A stretch of 46,367 bases of DNA from JAFGPS01 sp964628465. GTDB lineage: Bacteria; Planctomycetota; Phycisphaerae; Sedimentisphaerales; Anaerobacaceae. Position numbers and translations under genes: made by a program. The notes under the pieces are model-generated. The model saw nothing but the letters and a program-made list of their open reading frames with translations, did not search any database and was not told the origin of the DNA. Positions within the stretch are counted from its first letter, which is position 1. Every line of letters starts with the position of its first letter. Positions 30,667 through 39,872 of this stretch are shown here, one piece after another. The DNA lies in the NCBI GenBank assembly GCA_964628465.1, contig CAZVOA010000029.1, forward strand, positions 1 to 46,367, in the 5' to 3' direction.

Positions 30667-31932
30667 TTAGTTCCTATAATCTCGAATCATTTTTGAGAAA
30701 TCGCTTTTTACTTTTTCATACATTTCAAAAGCGGCCTTTTGCTCTTTCTCACTTATAACGTCGAGATTATCGTTAATCTGATTAAATATCTCGATAAGCT
30801 TTTCAAAATTTAGACGCGTATCGGTAACGCAGTATTTCTCAAGACCAAACTGTGCCATAAAATCTTCGGTCTTTTTATGATACGCAATCGCCAGCAGCGG
30901 CGTTCCCGCAACAAGTGAAAAAATCTGAGAATGAGTCTTATGACCAACGTACATTCTGCATTGCGAAATTGAATTGATATGCTCTTGCGTACCCGGAAAA
31001 TCTTCAACAATATGACACAACTCTTTTTGCTGAACATATTTTATAATATCTTCGATGCACGACCTGTCAGAACCCTGCAACTCCATCGGGAAAAAACGGA
31101 TTTGTTTATAACCTCCGATTTCAATCGCATAATTTATTAATTTCGCAAAACTCTGAACATATTCCGCCCATGCCAGGGAATTTTGTTTATTTCCTGTCCA
31201 GACGGAAACTCCCATTATCGATTCTCTTTTACTTGGAGCAATTCTCTCTTTTACAACATCGTACAAACCAAATACAGACTCTCTGGTTTTTGAAACATGC
31301 TTTGCAGAAACTTCCAGTTTCTCAATTTCACCCATTGAAGCTTCATCACGAATAAATACTTGTTCCACACCCGAAAGTATTTTCTGAATCATTTGCTTGC
31401 TCGATGGTGACATAAATTTAAACGTACCGATAGATTGAGACCATAGCAAAAGAGGTTTTTTATAAAGCAGCGCAATCGCCATATCGAAAATCTGCGGCGT
31501 TCTGATATGACCTGCAATAATCGTTGTAAGATGATGCCCGCCGGTACTTATTACAATATCAGCTTTTTGCACAGCTTCCAAATACTCTTGATTTACAAGA
31601 AGCCTCAAATACGAGGGACATTTGCCGGCGATTAAAGCATTTCGTACCAACGGAAAATAAACAAGTCTCGGCAATTTAAACTTAAAAAACAGATGAAATA
31701 TTTTTTTCAGTATATTCGCGTTTTTCTTTCGTGAAATGTTCCAGCCCCAGGGAATTACTCGCACATTAATATCGGGAAAGTCAGGTTTTTCATACCAGTA
31801 TTGCGGATTACTCGCAGAGACAGTGACATTATCCATCCCTTCCGCTTTCAAAGCTTTCAGAACATAATACAGAACCGCCCTGTCGCCTTTATTTGTCGAG
31901 CATTGATTTATTACAAGAACATTCATATACAT
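30667..31932 (-). CDS. Polysaccharide pyruvyl transferase family protein
   Basis: A 421-residue protein of the PS_pyruv_trans (WcaK/CsaB-like) family, which attaches pyruvate ketals from phosphoenolpyruvate to sugars. Visible features are NVLVINQCSTNKGDRAVLYY at the start (nucleotide-like loop), ADIVISTGGHHLTT, PLLLWSQSIGTF and, C-terminal, MYVGHKTHSQIFSLVAGTPLL, containing the conserved H-x-x-I/F-x-x-x-xG-x-P block. ATG 31932 overlaps the wzx TGA (TGATG). It would add negative charge to the polymer. Confidence 0.9.
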   Translation of the reverse strand: MYMNVLVINQCSTNKGDRAVLYYVLKALKAEGMDNVTVSASNPQYWYEKPDFPDINVRVIPWGWNISRKKNANILKKIFHLFFKFKLPRLVYFPLVRNALIAGKCPSYLRLLVNQEYLEAVQKADIVISTGGHHLTTIIAGHIRTPQIFDMAIALLYKKPLLLWSQSIGTFKFMSPSSKQMIQKILSGVEQVFIRDEASMGEIEKLEVSAKHVSKTRESVFGLYDVVKERIAPSKRESIMGVSVWTGNKQNSLAWAEYVQSFAKLINYAIEIGGYKQIRFFPMELQGSDRSCIEDIIKYVQQKELCHIVEDFPGTQEHINSISQCRMYVGHKTHSQIFSLVAGTPLLAIAYHKKTEDFMAQFGLEKYCVTDTRLNFEKLIEIFNQINDNLDVISEKEQKAAFEMYEKVKSDFSKMIRDYRN

Positions 31933-33449
31933 CAATTCGTTGTTTTAATTTTTTTTCTGAGCATAGCGAATAGCTCAGACGCTTCAGAACGCAGGGAAAT
32001 CATTATAAAGATTGAAAATACAATAATTCCGGAAATTACGAACATCAGCGGCCAGGAAATACTGTTTACCGGCAGAACATGATATAATAATCTTAATACA
32101 GCAATTGAAACCAGGGATGCTGATAACGGTCCAAGCAGACTGCGTCGCAAATATTCAACAGGCTTTGTTTTAGTTATGTACAGTCCATACAGCGGCAGCC
32201 AGATTCCTATATATATCCATGTGGCGGCGAGAAGTGATATAGCCGCGGCTAAAGGAGTAAATACAGAGTTTTGAAAAAGAATCAACTCCAGCACGACTGC
32301 CCCGACTGAAGTCACGATTGCCCATATCGAAAGTGCGCGTAGATGTCCCATGCCAACTAAATATGGAAGCCATATTCCGAAAAAGCCCCGTGCAACTTCG
32401 GATATAATCAGGACACGCAGCACTATAATCATCGACGGCACAATATCACCAAGCCAGAGAACCAGTATATTCCCCGCGTAAACAAACAGCATAATTGTCG
32501 TAATGCAGGTCAAAACACAGCTTATATGGGTTCCTTTTGTGACAACGGTTTTGATTTTCTCAACCTGCCCAGTTGAATAAAGAGTTGTAATAACCGGGAG
32601 AAATACGTTTTGCATACCTGCCAGCAGACTGCGAACAAAACCGGAAGCCAGCGAAGCGACAGCATAAATGTCTAATTGTTCAGTCGTACCGAATTTGCCA
32701 ATCAGAAGTGTCACGGTACTGTACATAAAAACCATACTGCCCGACCTGGCGACAGAGTGACCTGTATAACGAAACAGTTCCTTGATTGCGTCACGATTTA
32801 CTTTTAATAAATTTATTTTAAAATCCGGTATTGATTTTTTCGCTACTACAAATGAAATTATAAAAGAAACGGCCGCGGATAACACTACCGCCGCCTGCAC
32901 GGCTATCATACTTTTCCAGAAAAGAAGAAACCCTACAGTTAAAGCGGCTTTAAGTAAATTCACAACAATTACCACCGAATTGGTACGCGTATGATATTGG
33001 TATCCCATCAGTGCGCCGCTAAATGTGGATTCCAGCATTTTAAAAGCAAATGTTACACCCACAAGAACGCATGTTATTTGTGCTTCAAAAACCATCTCCT
33101 TTGTAATGGCGCTAAAAATATCAGATATAAATAAAGACAATAACACGGCTGCAGCTATTGTTAAAACCGCCAGTGCAGCCAGAACCGCGAAGGAAGCGGA
33201 AACAAAGCGATTCATTTGTTCAGTATTATTACGGTAGAAAGCGACAAATCGGTTTGTCGTAAGGGAAAAAGAGCTTTCCAGAATCAAGGGGTAACGCAAT
33301 CCAGTCGAAAGCAAAAACCACACTCCGAAACTTTCAATTCCAAGCTTACCTCTAATAAGCGGAATTAAAATCAGCCCAACTGCCGCCATAACAAACTGAC
33401 TAATCCAGTTCGAGCCAGCGTTCAAAAATACTTTTTTACGAAGTGACAT
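31932..33449 (-). CDS. Wzx-like lipid-linked oligosaccharide flippase
   Basis: A 505-residue MOP-superfamily membrane protein with about fourteen helices. It starts MSLRKKVFLNAGSNWISQFV, a conserved start of polysaccharide exporters of the RfbX/Wzx type, and has the central amphipathic loop TKGTHISCVLTC and basic cytoplasmic links. It would move undecaprenyl-linked repeat units to the outer face of the inner membrane for the Wzy-like protein. The stop overlaps the pyruvyl transferase start. The upstream gene ends five bases away. Confidence 0.88.
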   Translation of the reverse strand: MSLRKKVFLNAGSNWISQFVMAAVGLILIPLIRGKLGIESFGVWFLLSTGLRYPLILESSFSLTTNRFVAFYRNNTEQMNRFVSASFAVLAALAVLTIAAAVLLSLFISDIFSAITKEMVFEAQITCVLVGVTFAFKMLESTFSGALMGYQYHTRTNSVVIVVNLLKAALTVGFLLFWKSMIAVQAAVVLSAAVSFIISFVVAKKSIPDFKINLLKVNRDAIKELFRYTGHSVARSGSMVFMYSTVTLLIGKFGTTEQLDIYAVASLASGFVRSLLAGMQNVFLPVITTLYSTGQVEKIKTVVTKGTHISCVLTCITTIMLFVYAGNILVLWLGDIVPSMIIVLRVLIISEVARGFFGIWLPYLVGMGHLRALSIWAIVTSVGAVVLELILFQNSVFTPLAAAISLLAATWIYIGIWLPLYGLYITKTKPVEYLRRSLLGPLSASLVSIAVLRLLYHVLPVNSISWPLMFVISGIIVFSIFIMISLRSEASELFAMLRKKIKTTN

Positions 33450-33454
33450 ATATT

Positions 33455-35749
33455 TTACTGGTTAGTTATTTCTTGCAAGGTATGAGTCAGTATTTCTCTC
33501 GCTTCATAGACGATATTGCAATTATCAGGATTATTTACGACTCTATCAACCTGACCATCGAGAATAAACTGAGCCTTTTTAGCTTTCTCGGCATCTTTAA
33601 CTTTTATTTTATTTATAGTCTGCTGCAATTCATACAAATACTGGTAATCTTCCACACCCTCGCGCCATGCTTCCCAGCGGCGGGATGGAATTATACTTTC
33701 ACTGTATCCCATTGCTTTTTCTGTCTTTGTTCCATAAACTACACCCGAAAATCCATGAGGCCTTAAAGTATCATTCCATGGAACTGCACCGGGGTCATAT
33801 CCGAGACCATAATAATAAATCCAGAATCCCGCACCGCTCTGATTTCGCTGAAATGCCCGCCAGGGTAATAAACGATAATATGAATAAGGTTTCTGAGCTT
33901 TCATTGGTTCGAAACATTCATAAGTCCACATCTGCTTACTGAAACTTTTTATTTTCTCGAACCAATCGGGATGTTTAACAATATGGCTATCCTGCAAACA
34001 CCAGATATCAATTAGCTCGCGAAAACGTAGAAACTCATCAGGACCTTTCCCGAACGAATTGGCATACAATCTTATTTTCGGATCAACAGATTTTATCAAT
34101 TGCGCCAATTCATAATAATCATCTCCGATACTTTCATCAAACGGATATAAAGCAAATTTGTCATAGCCAATTCCAAGCTCTTTCAAATGCGAAACTAAAT
34201 GTTCAAGCCATGATGAAAATACTTCTTTCCATTCTTTGCTCATCCATTTTATATCACCGAATCTGCCGTAATCTTTTTGTGTGATACTGAAACTCATTCC
34301 AAGCAAAAAAGTCCCGGCATATTGACGCAGTTTTATTGCCTCATCCAGTTTTGAATAATCAGGTTTTCTTGTTACGCCGGGCTTATCCGAAGAAAATCTC
34401 AAAAAAGGCAATTTTTGCGCAGGTATTACACAAACATTAACATAATGACTGCGAAGGTCCTTCGCGATTTCCTGTTCAGAAGCAGCCTGATAATAATCCC
34501 AAACACAAGTATTCAGCGCGGATTTATCAGTTAATCTGTTCTTATAAACTTTCAAATTAATTGAGATAGTTTCTATTTGAGATATTCCTGAAACTGCGAT
34601 CTTTGCTTCATAATCTCCGGCTGTTAATTCAGCATTATGAATAGTCAGCCAGATCTGTATCAGTTGACCCGGTTCAATTTTAAAAGAATTTTCTCCTGTT
34701 AAAATCAACGCATCAGCGATAGAACCTGCCTGACTTGCCATTACGTACTTTGCTCGTCTGATTGCAAAAACCTTATCACTATCAATAATCTGCCCATTCG
34801 AGCCAATTAAAGGGGAAATAGAAATATTCATTTCTATTGTCTGTTCAGAACAATTGATAATATTAAACGCGGCTGATTCATTTTCATTTCGCCACATTTG
34901 GATATTAATTTCATTCGCACTATCATGAAGATATACTTCCTTTTCAAAAACAATCTCCATCGGATTTGCCGGCAGACATACAAACGGTTTTTTATATTTG
35001 TCGTGATAAATTCGAGCCTTTTGTTTTGCTAATAATTTTTCTTTGTCGCGTAACCGGCCTGTTATAAAACCATCAATTCTCCCGGACAATTTCTCAACTT
35101 CTACTGTATTGTCCTCAAATTGTAAATGGTCTTCTATTGTGTTTAATAGATTTTCATTAGTAGCGACTATTTCCAGATTGTCACGCAGATTCTTTATGCT
35201 CGAATCCGTAACAGCCTCTCCCATGACTTCAATTTCATCCATAAAAACTAAAGGTCCGTTGGGTCTAATCACAAGTTTTACGAATCTGCCCGCGGCGTTA
35301 ATATCTTTAATATTCATTGCGCGAGGGATTCCGCTGTTTGAACTGCTTCTAATGTTTTCAAGCGTCCTGCCGCTAACCATTCCCGCAAATCTGAACTGGC
35401 TGCCTGTATCGCTTAATAAAACGGCGATAAATTCGGGAAATTCGACTGTAGCCGCTCCGCCGCCTATTGTATGAATATTAACTTCTCGAACGACACATTT
35501 TTGGCCAAGGTCAATTATGACTTCCACGAAAGGTTCAGGCTTGCGCCAGCCTACTGTGCTTTTTTGTGTCCACCTGCTTCCAGAAGTTTTCCCATCCGTA
35601 AGCTGAATTGAATCGGCATCTTCTGTACACAACTGGTAGTTCGGTTTCGGAGAAAACGTATAACTTTTATTCAGCGCAAGATTTTCCATTCCATAGGCAC
35701 AAAAACACCATAGAATATTTAAAAAGAGAATGAACGACCGCTTTAGCAT
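33455..35749 (-). CDS. Secreted DUF4091/GH123-like protein with discoidin-like N-terminal domain
   Basis: A 764-residue exported protein. A signal peptide (FILFLNILWCFCAYG) is followed by a carbohydrate-binding-like beta domain (about 20-170; NLALNKSYTF..., LTDGK, VEVIIDLGQKCVVREVNIH as in F5/8C modules), a helical linker, an Ig-like strand domain (about 280-410) and a C-terminal TIM-barrel region with DUF4091 features (ALYPFDE, WTYECFEPMK, WRAFQRNQSGAGFWIYYYG, GVEDYQYLYELQ). GH123 relatives cleave N-acetylgalactosamine; here the FDES acidic pair may be catalytic. A hydrolase inside a synthesis operon suggests trimming or turnover of the polymer. Confidence 0.8.
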   Translation of the reverse strand: MLKRSFILFLNILWCFCAYGMENLALNKSYTFSPKPNYQLCTEDADSIQLTDGKTSGSRWTQKSTVGWRKPEPFVEVIIDLGQKCVVREVNIHTIGGGAATVEFPEFIAVLLSDTGSQFRFAGMVSGRTLENIRSSSNSGIPRAMNIKDINAAGRFVKLVIRPNGPLVFMDEIEVMGEAVTDSSIKNLRDNLEIVATNENLLNTIEDHLQFEDNTVEVEKLSGRIDGFITGRLRDKEKLLAKQKARIYHDKYKKPFVCLPANPMEIVFEKEVYLHDSANEINIQMWRNENESAAFNIINCSEQTIEMNISISPLIGSNGQIIDSDKVFAIRRAKYVMASQAGSIADALILTGENSFKIEPGQLIQIWLTIHNAELTAGDYEAKIAVSGISQIETISINLKVYKNRLTDKSALNTCVWDYYQAASEQEIAKDLRSHYVNVCVIPAQKLPFLRFSSDKPGVTRKPDYSKLDEAIKLRQYAGTFLLGMSFSITQKDYGRFGDIKWMSKEWKEVFSSWLEHLVSHLKELGIGYDKFALYPFDESIGDDYYELAQLIKSVDPKIRLYANSFGKGPDEFLRFRELIDIWCLQDSHIVKHPDWFEKIKSFSKQMWTYECFEPMKAQKPYSYYRLLPWRAFQRNQSGAGFWIYYYGLGYDPGAVPWNDTLRPHGFSGVVYGTKTEKAMGYSESIIPSRRWEAWREGVEDYQYLYELQQTINKIKVKDAEKAKKAQFILDGQVDRVVNNPDNCNIVYEAREILTHTLQEITNQ

Positions 35750-35761
35750 TTAAATAAATTT

Positions 35762-36706
35762 TTAGGCTAATTTATGATTTCTATACCAGTCTATTGTTGC
35801 TTTTAGACCTTCATCGAAAGTTGTTTTCGCCTCGAAACTGAAATATTTTTTAGCTCTTGATACATCCAGCATACGTCTTGGCTGGCCGTCTGGTTTGGAA
35901 CTGTCCCAGCGAATTTCACCTTTAAAACCAGTAAGCTTTGCAATTTTCTCGACAAGGTCTTTAATCGAAATTTCAAAACCTGCTCCTATGTTCACCGGTT
36001 CGGAACCATTATAATGCTCTGTAGCCAACAAAATTCCTTCAGCGGCATCCGCGGCGTAAATGAATTCACGTGACGCACTGCCTGTCCCCCAGCACTCAAT
36101 ATAATCCGCTTTGCTGTCAATCGCATCAATACACTTTTTTATCAACGCCGGTATTACATGACTGCTTTGCGGATTGAAATTGTCACCGGGGCCATAAAGA
36201 TTTACAGGAAGCAGAAATATCGAATTAAAACCATATTCCTGCCGATATGACTGCGACTGAACCAACAGCATTTTCTTGGCTAAGCCGTAAGGTGCGTTGG
36301 TTTCTTCAGGATAACCGTCCCAGATATCATCTTCTTTGAACGGAACAGGAGTGAATTTGGGATAAGCACATACAGTTCCAATCGCAACGAACTTTTGTAT
36401 CTTCTGTAGTCTCGCCTGTTCGATAAGCTGAACGCCCATCATAAGATTCTTATAGAAAAACTCTCCGGGATGCGCACGATTTGCTCCTATTCCGCCGACA
36501 ACCGCCGCAAGATGAATCACAATATCAGGATTCATATCTTCATACATCCGGTTAATATCTTCAACTTTGACAAGGTCATAGTCTTCTATTTTCGGTACAA
36601 GAATATGTTTGCAGCCTCGCTTTGTTAAGCCATCAATTACAAAATGACCAAGAAAACCTGCTCCGCCTGTCACTACTATATTTTTATTTTCAAAAAATGG
36701 TTTCAC
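35762..36706 (-). CDS. fcl: GDP-L-fucose synthase
   Basis: A bifunctional 3,5-epimerase/4-reductase (SDR, 314 residues) that turns GDP-4-keto-6-deoxymannose, the product of the previous gene, into GDP-L-fucose with NADPH. Motifs are VVTGGAGFLGHFV (Rossmann loop), HLAAVVGGIGANRAHP, FVAIGTVCAYPK with catalytic Ser replaced by Thr/Cys context, and YGLAK (Tyr/Lys). The start is GTG 36706 preceded by AAGGG, just after the gmd stop. GDP-sugar reductases for colitose or perosamine exist, but this motif set fits Fcl best. Confidence 0.93.
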   Translation of the reverse strand: MKPFFENKNIVVTGGAGFLGHFVIDGLTKRGCKHILVPKIEDYDLVKVEDINRMYEDMNPDIVIHLAAVVGGIGANRAHPGEFFYKNLMMGVQLIEQARLQKIQKFVAIGTVCAYPKFTPVPFKEDDIWDGYPEETNAPYGLAKKMLLVQSQSYRQEYGFNSIFLLPVNLYGPGDNFNPQSSHVIPALIKKCIDAIDSKADYIECWGTGSASREFIYAADAAEGILLATEHYNGSEPVNIGAGFEISIKDLVEKIAKLTGFKGEIRWDSSKPDGQPRRMLDVSRAKKYFSFEAKTTFDEGLKATIDWYRNHKLA

Positions 36707-36708
36707 TG

Positions 36709-37734
36709 TTATTTACCCTTATCTTTGGAATTTTTCTCATATTCTTCTATTACTTTTTCGTTTTCAGCCAATTTCATATCAGAATCCGTCATCATTTTTG
36801 CAAGCTGCTCGAATGTCACCTTCGGTTCCCAATTTAGAATTTTTCTGGCTTTGGAGCAATCTCCGAGAAGCAGGTCAACTTCAGTCGGCCTGAAATACTT
36901 TTCATCAATTTCCACAAATTGGCGCCAGTCCATATCAAGATACTGAAAAACCTTTTCAAGAAACTCCTTCACGGAGTGAGTTTCTCCGGTGGAAATTACA
37001 TAATCATCAGCTTTATCCTGCTGAAGCATCATCCACATTGCTTCTACATAATCACCGGCAAATCCCCAATCGCGCTTGGCGTCAAGATTACCGAGATATA
37101 ACTTATCCTGCAAACCTAATTTAATCCTCGCGGCGGCTCGTGTTATTTTCCTTGTGACAAATGTTTCACCACGCCTCGGTGACTCATGATTAAACAGAAT
37201 TCCATTGCAGGCGAAAATATCATAAGCTTCGCGATAATTCACGGTTTGCCAGTAGCTGTAAACTTTCGCGCAGGCATACGGGCTTCTCGGATAAAAAGGA
37301 GTCGTTTCCGTTTGCGGCGTCTCAACTACTTTGCCGTACATTTCGCTGCTCGACGCCTGGTAAAACTTAACCTTTTTGCCGCAGGAACGTATCGCTTCAA
37401 GAAGTCTGAGCGTTCCGAGCGCATCGGAGTTTACTGTATAAATCGGCATATCAAAACTCACGCGAACGTGACTTTGCGCACCGAGGTTATAAATCTCGTC
37501 AGGCTTGATATCGTTTATTATTGTCGAAAGATTGGAGCCGTCAGTCAAGTCGCCATAAACAAGCCGCAGTTTCGGCTGCTCATGCGGGTCCTTATACAAA
37601 TGGTCGATTCTGCCGGTATGGAAAGTCGAACTTCGGCGAATTAAGCCCCATACTTCGTAACCTTTTTTGAGAAGGAATTCGACAAGATAAGAACCATCCT
37701 GTCCCGTGATACCTGTTATCAATGCTTTTTTCAT
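36709..37734 (-). CDS. gmd: GDP-mannose 4,6-dehydratase
   Basis: A 341-residue SDR that dehydrates GDP-D-mannose to the 4-keto-6-deoxy intermediate. The N-terminus has ITGITGQDGSYLVEFLL and IRRSSTFHTGRIDHLY; QSHVRVSFDMP, YQASSSEMYGK, YACAK (catalytic Tyr/Lys), NGILFNHESPRRGETFVTRK and AKRDWGFAGDYVEAMW are diagnostic. The last ~25 residues are a charged tail (KVIEEYEKNSKDKGK) beyond the usual end. It is the second gene of the operon and directly precedes fcl. Confidence 0.97.
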   Translation of the reverse strand: MKKALITGITGQDGSYLVEFLLKKGYEVWGLIRRSSTFHTGRIDHLYKDPHEQPKLRLVYGDLTDGSNLSTIINDIKPDEIYNLGAQSHVRVSFDMPIYTVNSDALGTLRLLEAIRSCGKKVKFYQASSSEMYGKVVETPQTETTPFYPRSPYACAKVYSYWQTVNYREAYDIFACNGILFNHESPRRGETFVTRKITRAAARIKLGLQDKLYLGNLDAKRDWGFAGDYVEAMWMMLQQDKADDYVISTGETHSVKEFLEKVFQYLDMDWRQFVEIDEKYFRPTEVDLLLGDCSKARKILNWEPKVTFEQLAKMMTDSDMKLAENEKVIEEYEKNSKDKGK

Positions 37735-37736
37735 AA

Positions 37737-38702
37737 TTATCCTTTTTTTCTCTCGCTTTCGATTATCTTTGATAGTATTTCATCCAGACTGGTTTTGGAT
37801 TCCCAGCCGATAGTTTTATTTACCTTTTCAATCGATGGAACACGCCGCATCATATCCTCAATTGGTCTTCCATAAGCCTGTTCATACGAAACAAACTGCT
37901 TTTTACTTTTGCTGCCTGTCAGTGTAATAATTTTGTCCGCAAGCTCTTCGATAGAAATTTCTTCTTTCGAGCCGATATTAAAAACCTTACCCATTGCGTC
38001 ATCACAATCCATTAATTTTGTAATCGCGTCAATAAGATCGCCTACATAAGAAAAACATCGAGTCTGCCTGCCTGTGCCGCATATCTGAATCGGTTCATTA
38101 TTCAACGCATTGCGAACAAACCTCGGAACAACCATTCCATATTGACCTGTCTGTCCCGGCCCGATTGTATTGAAGAATCTGCAAATAACTACGCCTAATC
38201 CGTACTGCTGATTAAATGCCAGACCAAGAAATTCATCTATCGCCTTGCTGCAGGCATACGACCATCGCGAAACGCTCGTACTTCCCAAAACAATATCATC
38301 TTCCTCGCGAAACGGAATTGAGTCACTTTTACCATATACTTCACTGCTCGAAGCGATAAGGATTTTTTTGCCGAACTTATTTGCGGCGTTGAGTACCACC
38401 TCTGTGCCGCCAATATTGGTTTCTATCGTATGAACAGGGTCTTCGGCTATCAGTTTGACACCAACCGCGGCGGCAAGATGATAAATTACATCGCATTGCT
38501 CAACCAAAGGTTCTATCAGCTTGGATTGGCGGATGTCACCTTCTATAAACGCGAACTCTGGATTTGTTCGGAAACCAGCTATATTTTCCAAACTGCCCGT
38601 GCTTAGATTATCGATAACCGCAACCTTATTGCCTTCCGCAAGCAGCTTGCCGGTCAGGTGAGAACCGATAAAACCTGCACCGCCTGTAATTAGTGCTTTC
38701 AT
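37737..38702 (-). CDS. Extended-SDR NAD-dependent sugar epimerase/dehydratase
   Basis: A 321-residue extended SDR. It opens MKALITGGAGFIGSHLTGKL, then YHLAAAVGVKLIAEDP, IASSSEVYGKS, YACSKAIDE (catalytic Tyr/Lys), CRFFNTIGPGQTGQYGMVVP, and CFSYVGDLIDAI. The VGVKLI...P and GQTGQYGMVVPRF features are shared with UDP-glucuronate decarboxylase-like and UDP-glucose 4-epimerase-like proteins, so the exact reaction is undetermined. The first gene of the ten-gene run, behind TTGGAGT. It probably makes a second nucleotide sugar besides GDP-fucose. Confidence 0.88.
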   Translation of the reverse strand: MKALITGGAGFIGSHLTGKLLAEGNKVAVIDNLSTGSLENIAGFRTNPEFAFIEGDIRQSKLIEPLVEQCDVIYHLAAAVGVKLIAEDPVHTIETNIGGTEVVLNAANKFGKKILIASSSEVYGKSDSIPFREEDDIVLGSTSVSRWSYACSKAIDEFLGLAFNQQYGLGVVICRFFNTIGPGQTGQYGMVVPRFVRNALNNEPIQICGTGRQTRCFSYVGDLIDAITKLMDCDDAMGKVFNIGSKEEISIEELADKIITLTGSKSKKQFVSYEQAYGRPIEDMMRRVPSIEKVNKTIGWESKTSLDEILSKIIESERKKG

Positions 38703-39060
38703 ATTTACTCCAATATTAAAAAAAGCATTGTCTGGAAATACCTGCTTTTAGTCAATCAAAAAATGCCTATACTCCGTCCCCGTCGGCTGCGAACAAAAAT
38801 TGCCTCAACAGCCAAAAGGTCAGACTGAAATAATTCTTTTCAAAATTCTGTTTTCGATAATAGTTTTTTTAATAACATAAGTATTTCATAAGTATCGTCA
38901 TATAAAGAACATAGCTTTAGCGCATATGCCTTCCTGGACAGTGATTTAATTTCCCCCGGAAGATTGTTAAAAATTGTTTTTGTTTTAAGATGGACTTATA
39001 AAAACAATGTTTTATTTCTTATTACATTGTTTTTTTCGGTCTTTATAAACGTATTGTATT
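38703..39060. other. Leader/promoter region of the polysaccharide operon
   Basis: About 360 AT-rich bases between the PTPS gene end and the operon start. No terminator for the prfB-pepA-folE-ptpS run was recognised. A GC-rich patch (about 38771-38797, with CCGTCCCCGTCGG) is a possible hairpin in the operon leader. I find no known riboswitch or JUMPstart signature and no confident promoter. Confidence 0.5.
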
Positions 39061-39858
39061 TCAGCCAAAGAAGGAACAGCTTGTTTTGTCGGTTTCCCAG
39101 ACGGTTACGCAATGGAGCAATTGCTTTGGAAATTTCCCGACAAGTTTTTCCCATGCGAAAACCGCAATATTTTCAACTGTCGCGGTCACATCTGAAAAGT
39201 AAGCGATATCGAGATTCAGGTTCTTATGGTCGATGAGATTTATAAGCTCATCGTCAATGATTTGTTCAAAATCGCCTATCGAAAAATTGGTATCAGGAGC
39301 AGGCATTTTCAGCGTTACTTCTATTACATAATTGTGTCCATGCCCAGTCGGATTCGCGCATTTACCAAATATTTTCCTGTTCTGTTCGTCGGTAAAATCT
39401 TTGTTCCAGAGCTTGTGCGTCGCCGCAAACTCGAATTTCTCACTGAAAAAAACCATTTTCATATCCTCCGAGCATATAGTTATCTTTCGATAAGGATTCA
39501 ATTTTAGACTTAATTTATTCAATTGCGCAGGTGAGAACTCCCCTTCAAGCCGCTTCCAGACTAATTGTAAAAGTTCTGTAATTGAAAACAAACTTATATG
39601 TTTCGCGTTGGAATAACTTTCCTGTATCTTGCCTGTAAAAACAGGAACGGCAAATTTACGCACCTTACTGTCAATTTCAGCTACATTAACAACGAAACCT
39701 GTAGAGCGGTCAACATCACTGACAAGTTCGATGGACAGCTCAAAAAATATCGCCAATCCTTCACCCGATGGTTTTGACGCGAAAGAATTCGCGCCAAGAG
39801 ATTGCTCCGGCAAAAAAGGATTTATTGAAAAACGAACCTGTCTTGCGAGTTTGTGCAT
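39061..39858 (-). CDS. Two-domain 6-pyruvoyl-tetrahydropterin synthase/QueD-like protein
   Basis: A 265-residue protein, about twice the usual PTPS length. The C-terminal half (about 133-265) is a full PTPS domain with zinc ligands His148 (FAATHKLW), His173 and His175 (TGHGHNY) and catalytic Cys167 in CANPTGHGH, spaced as in true PTPS (C-x5-HGH) rather than QueD (C-x3-HGH). The N-terminal half has a similar strand/helix order (RQVRFSINPF..., FELSIELVSDVD) but no metal ligands. Directly downstream of folE, it probably acts on dihydroneopterin triphosphate; product unproven. AGGTGG precedes the ATG. Confidence 0.85.
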   Translation of the reverse strand: MHKLARQVRFSINPFLPEQSLGANSFASKPSGEGLAIFFELSIELVSDVDRSTGFVVNVAEIDSKVRKFAVPVFTGKIQESYSNAKHISLFSITELLQLVWKRLEGEFSPAQLNKLSLKLNPYRKITICSEDMKMVFFSEKFEFAATHKLWNKDFTDEQNRKIFGKCANPTGHGHNYVIEVTLKMPAPDTNFSIGDFEQIIDDELINLIDHKNLNLDIAYFSDVTATVENIAVFAWEKLVGKFPKQLLHCVTVWETDKTSCSFFG

Positions 39859-39872
39859 GAAATATCCACCTG

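Noticed and set aside
38840..38994. An open minus-strand frame of about 50 codons (…ALKLCSLYDDTYEIL…) in the polysaccharide leader that reads somewhat like protein.
   Set aside because: There is no ATG, GTG or TTG start in the frame and no homology I can recognise; a decayed gene fragment is possible but unsupported.
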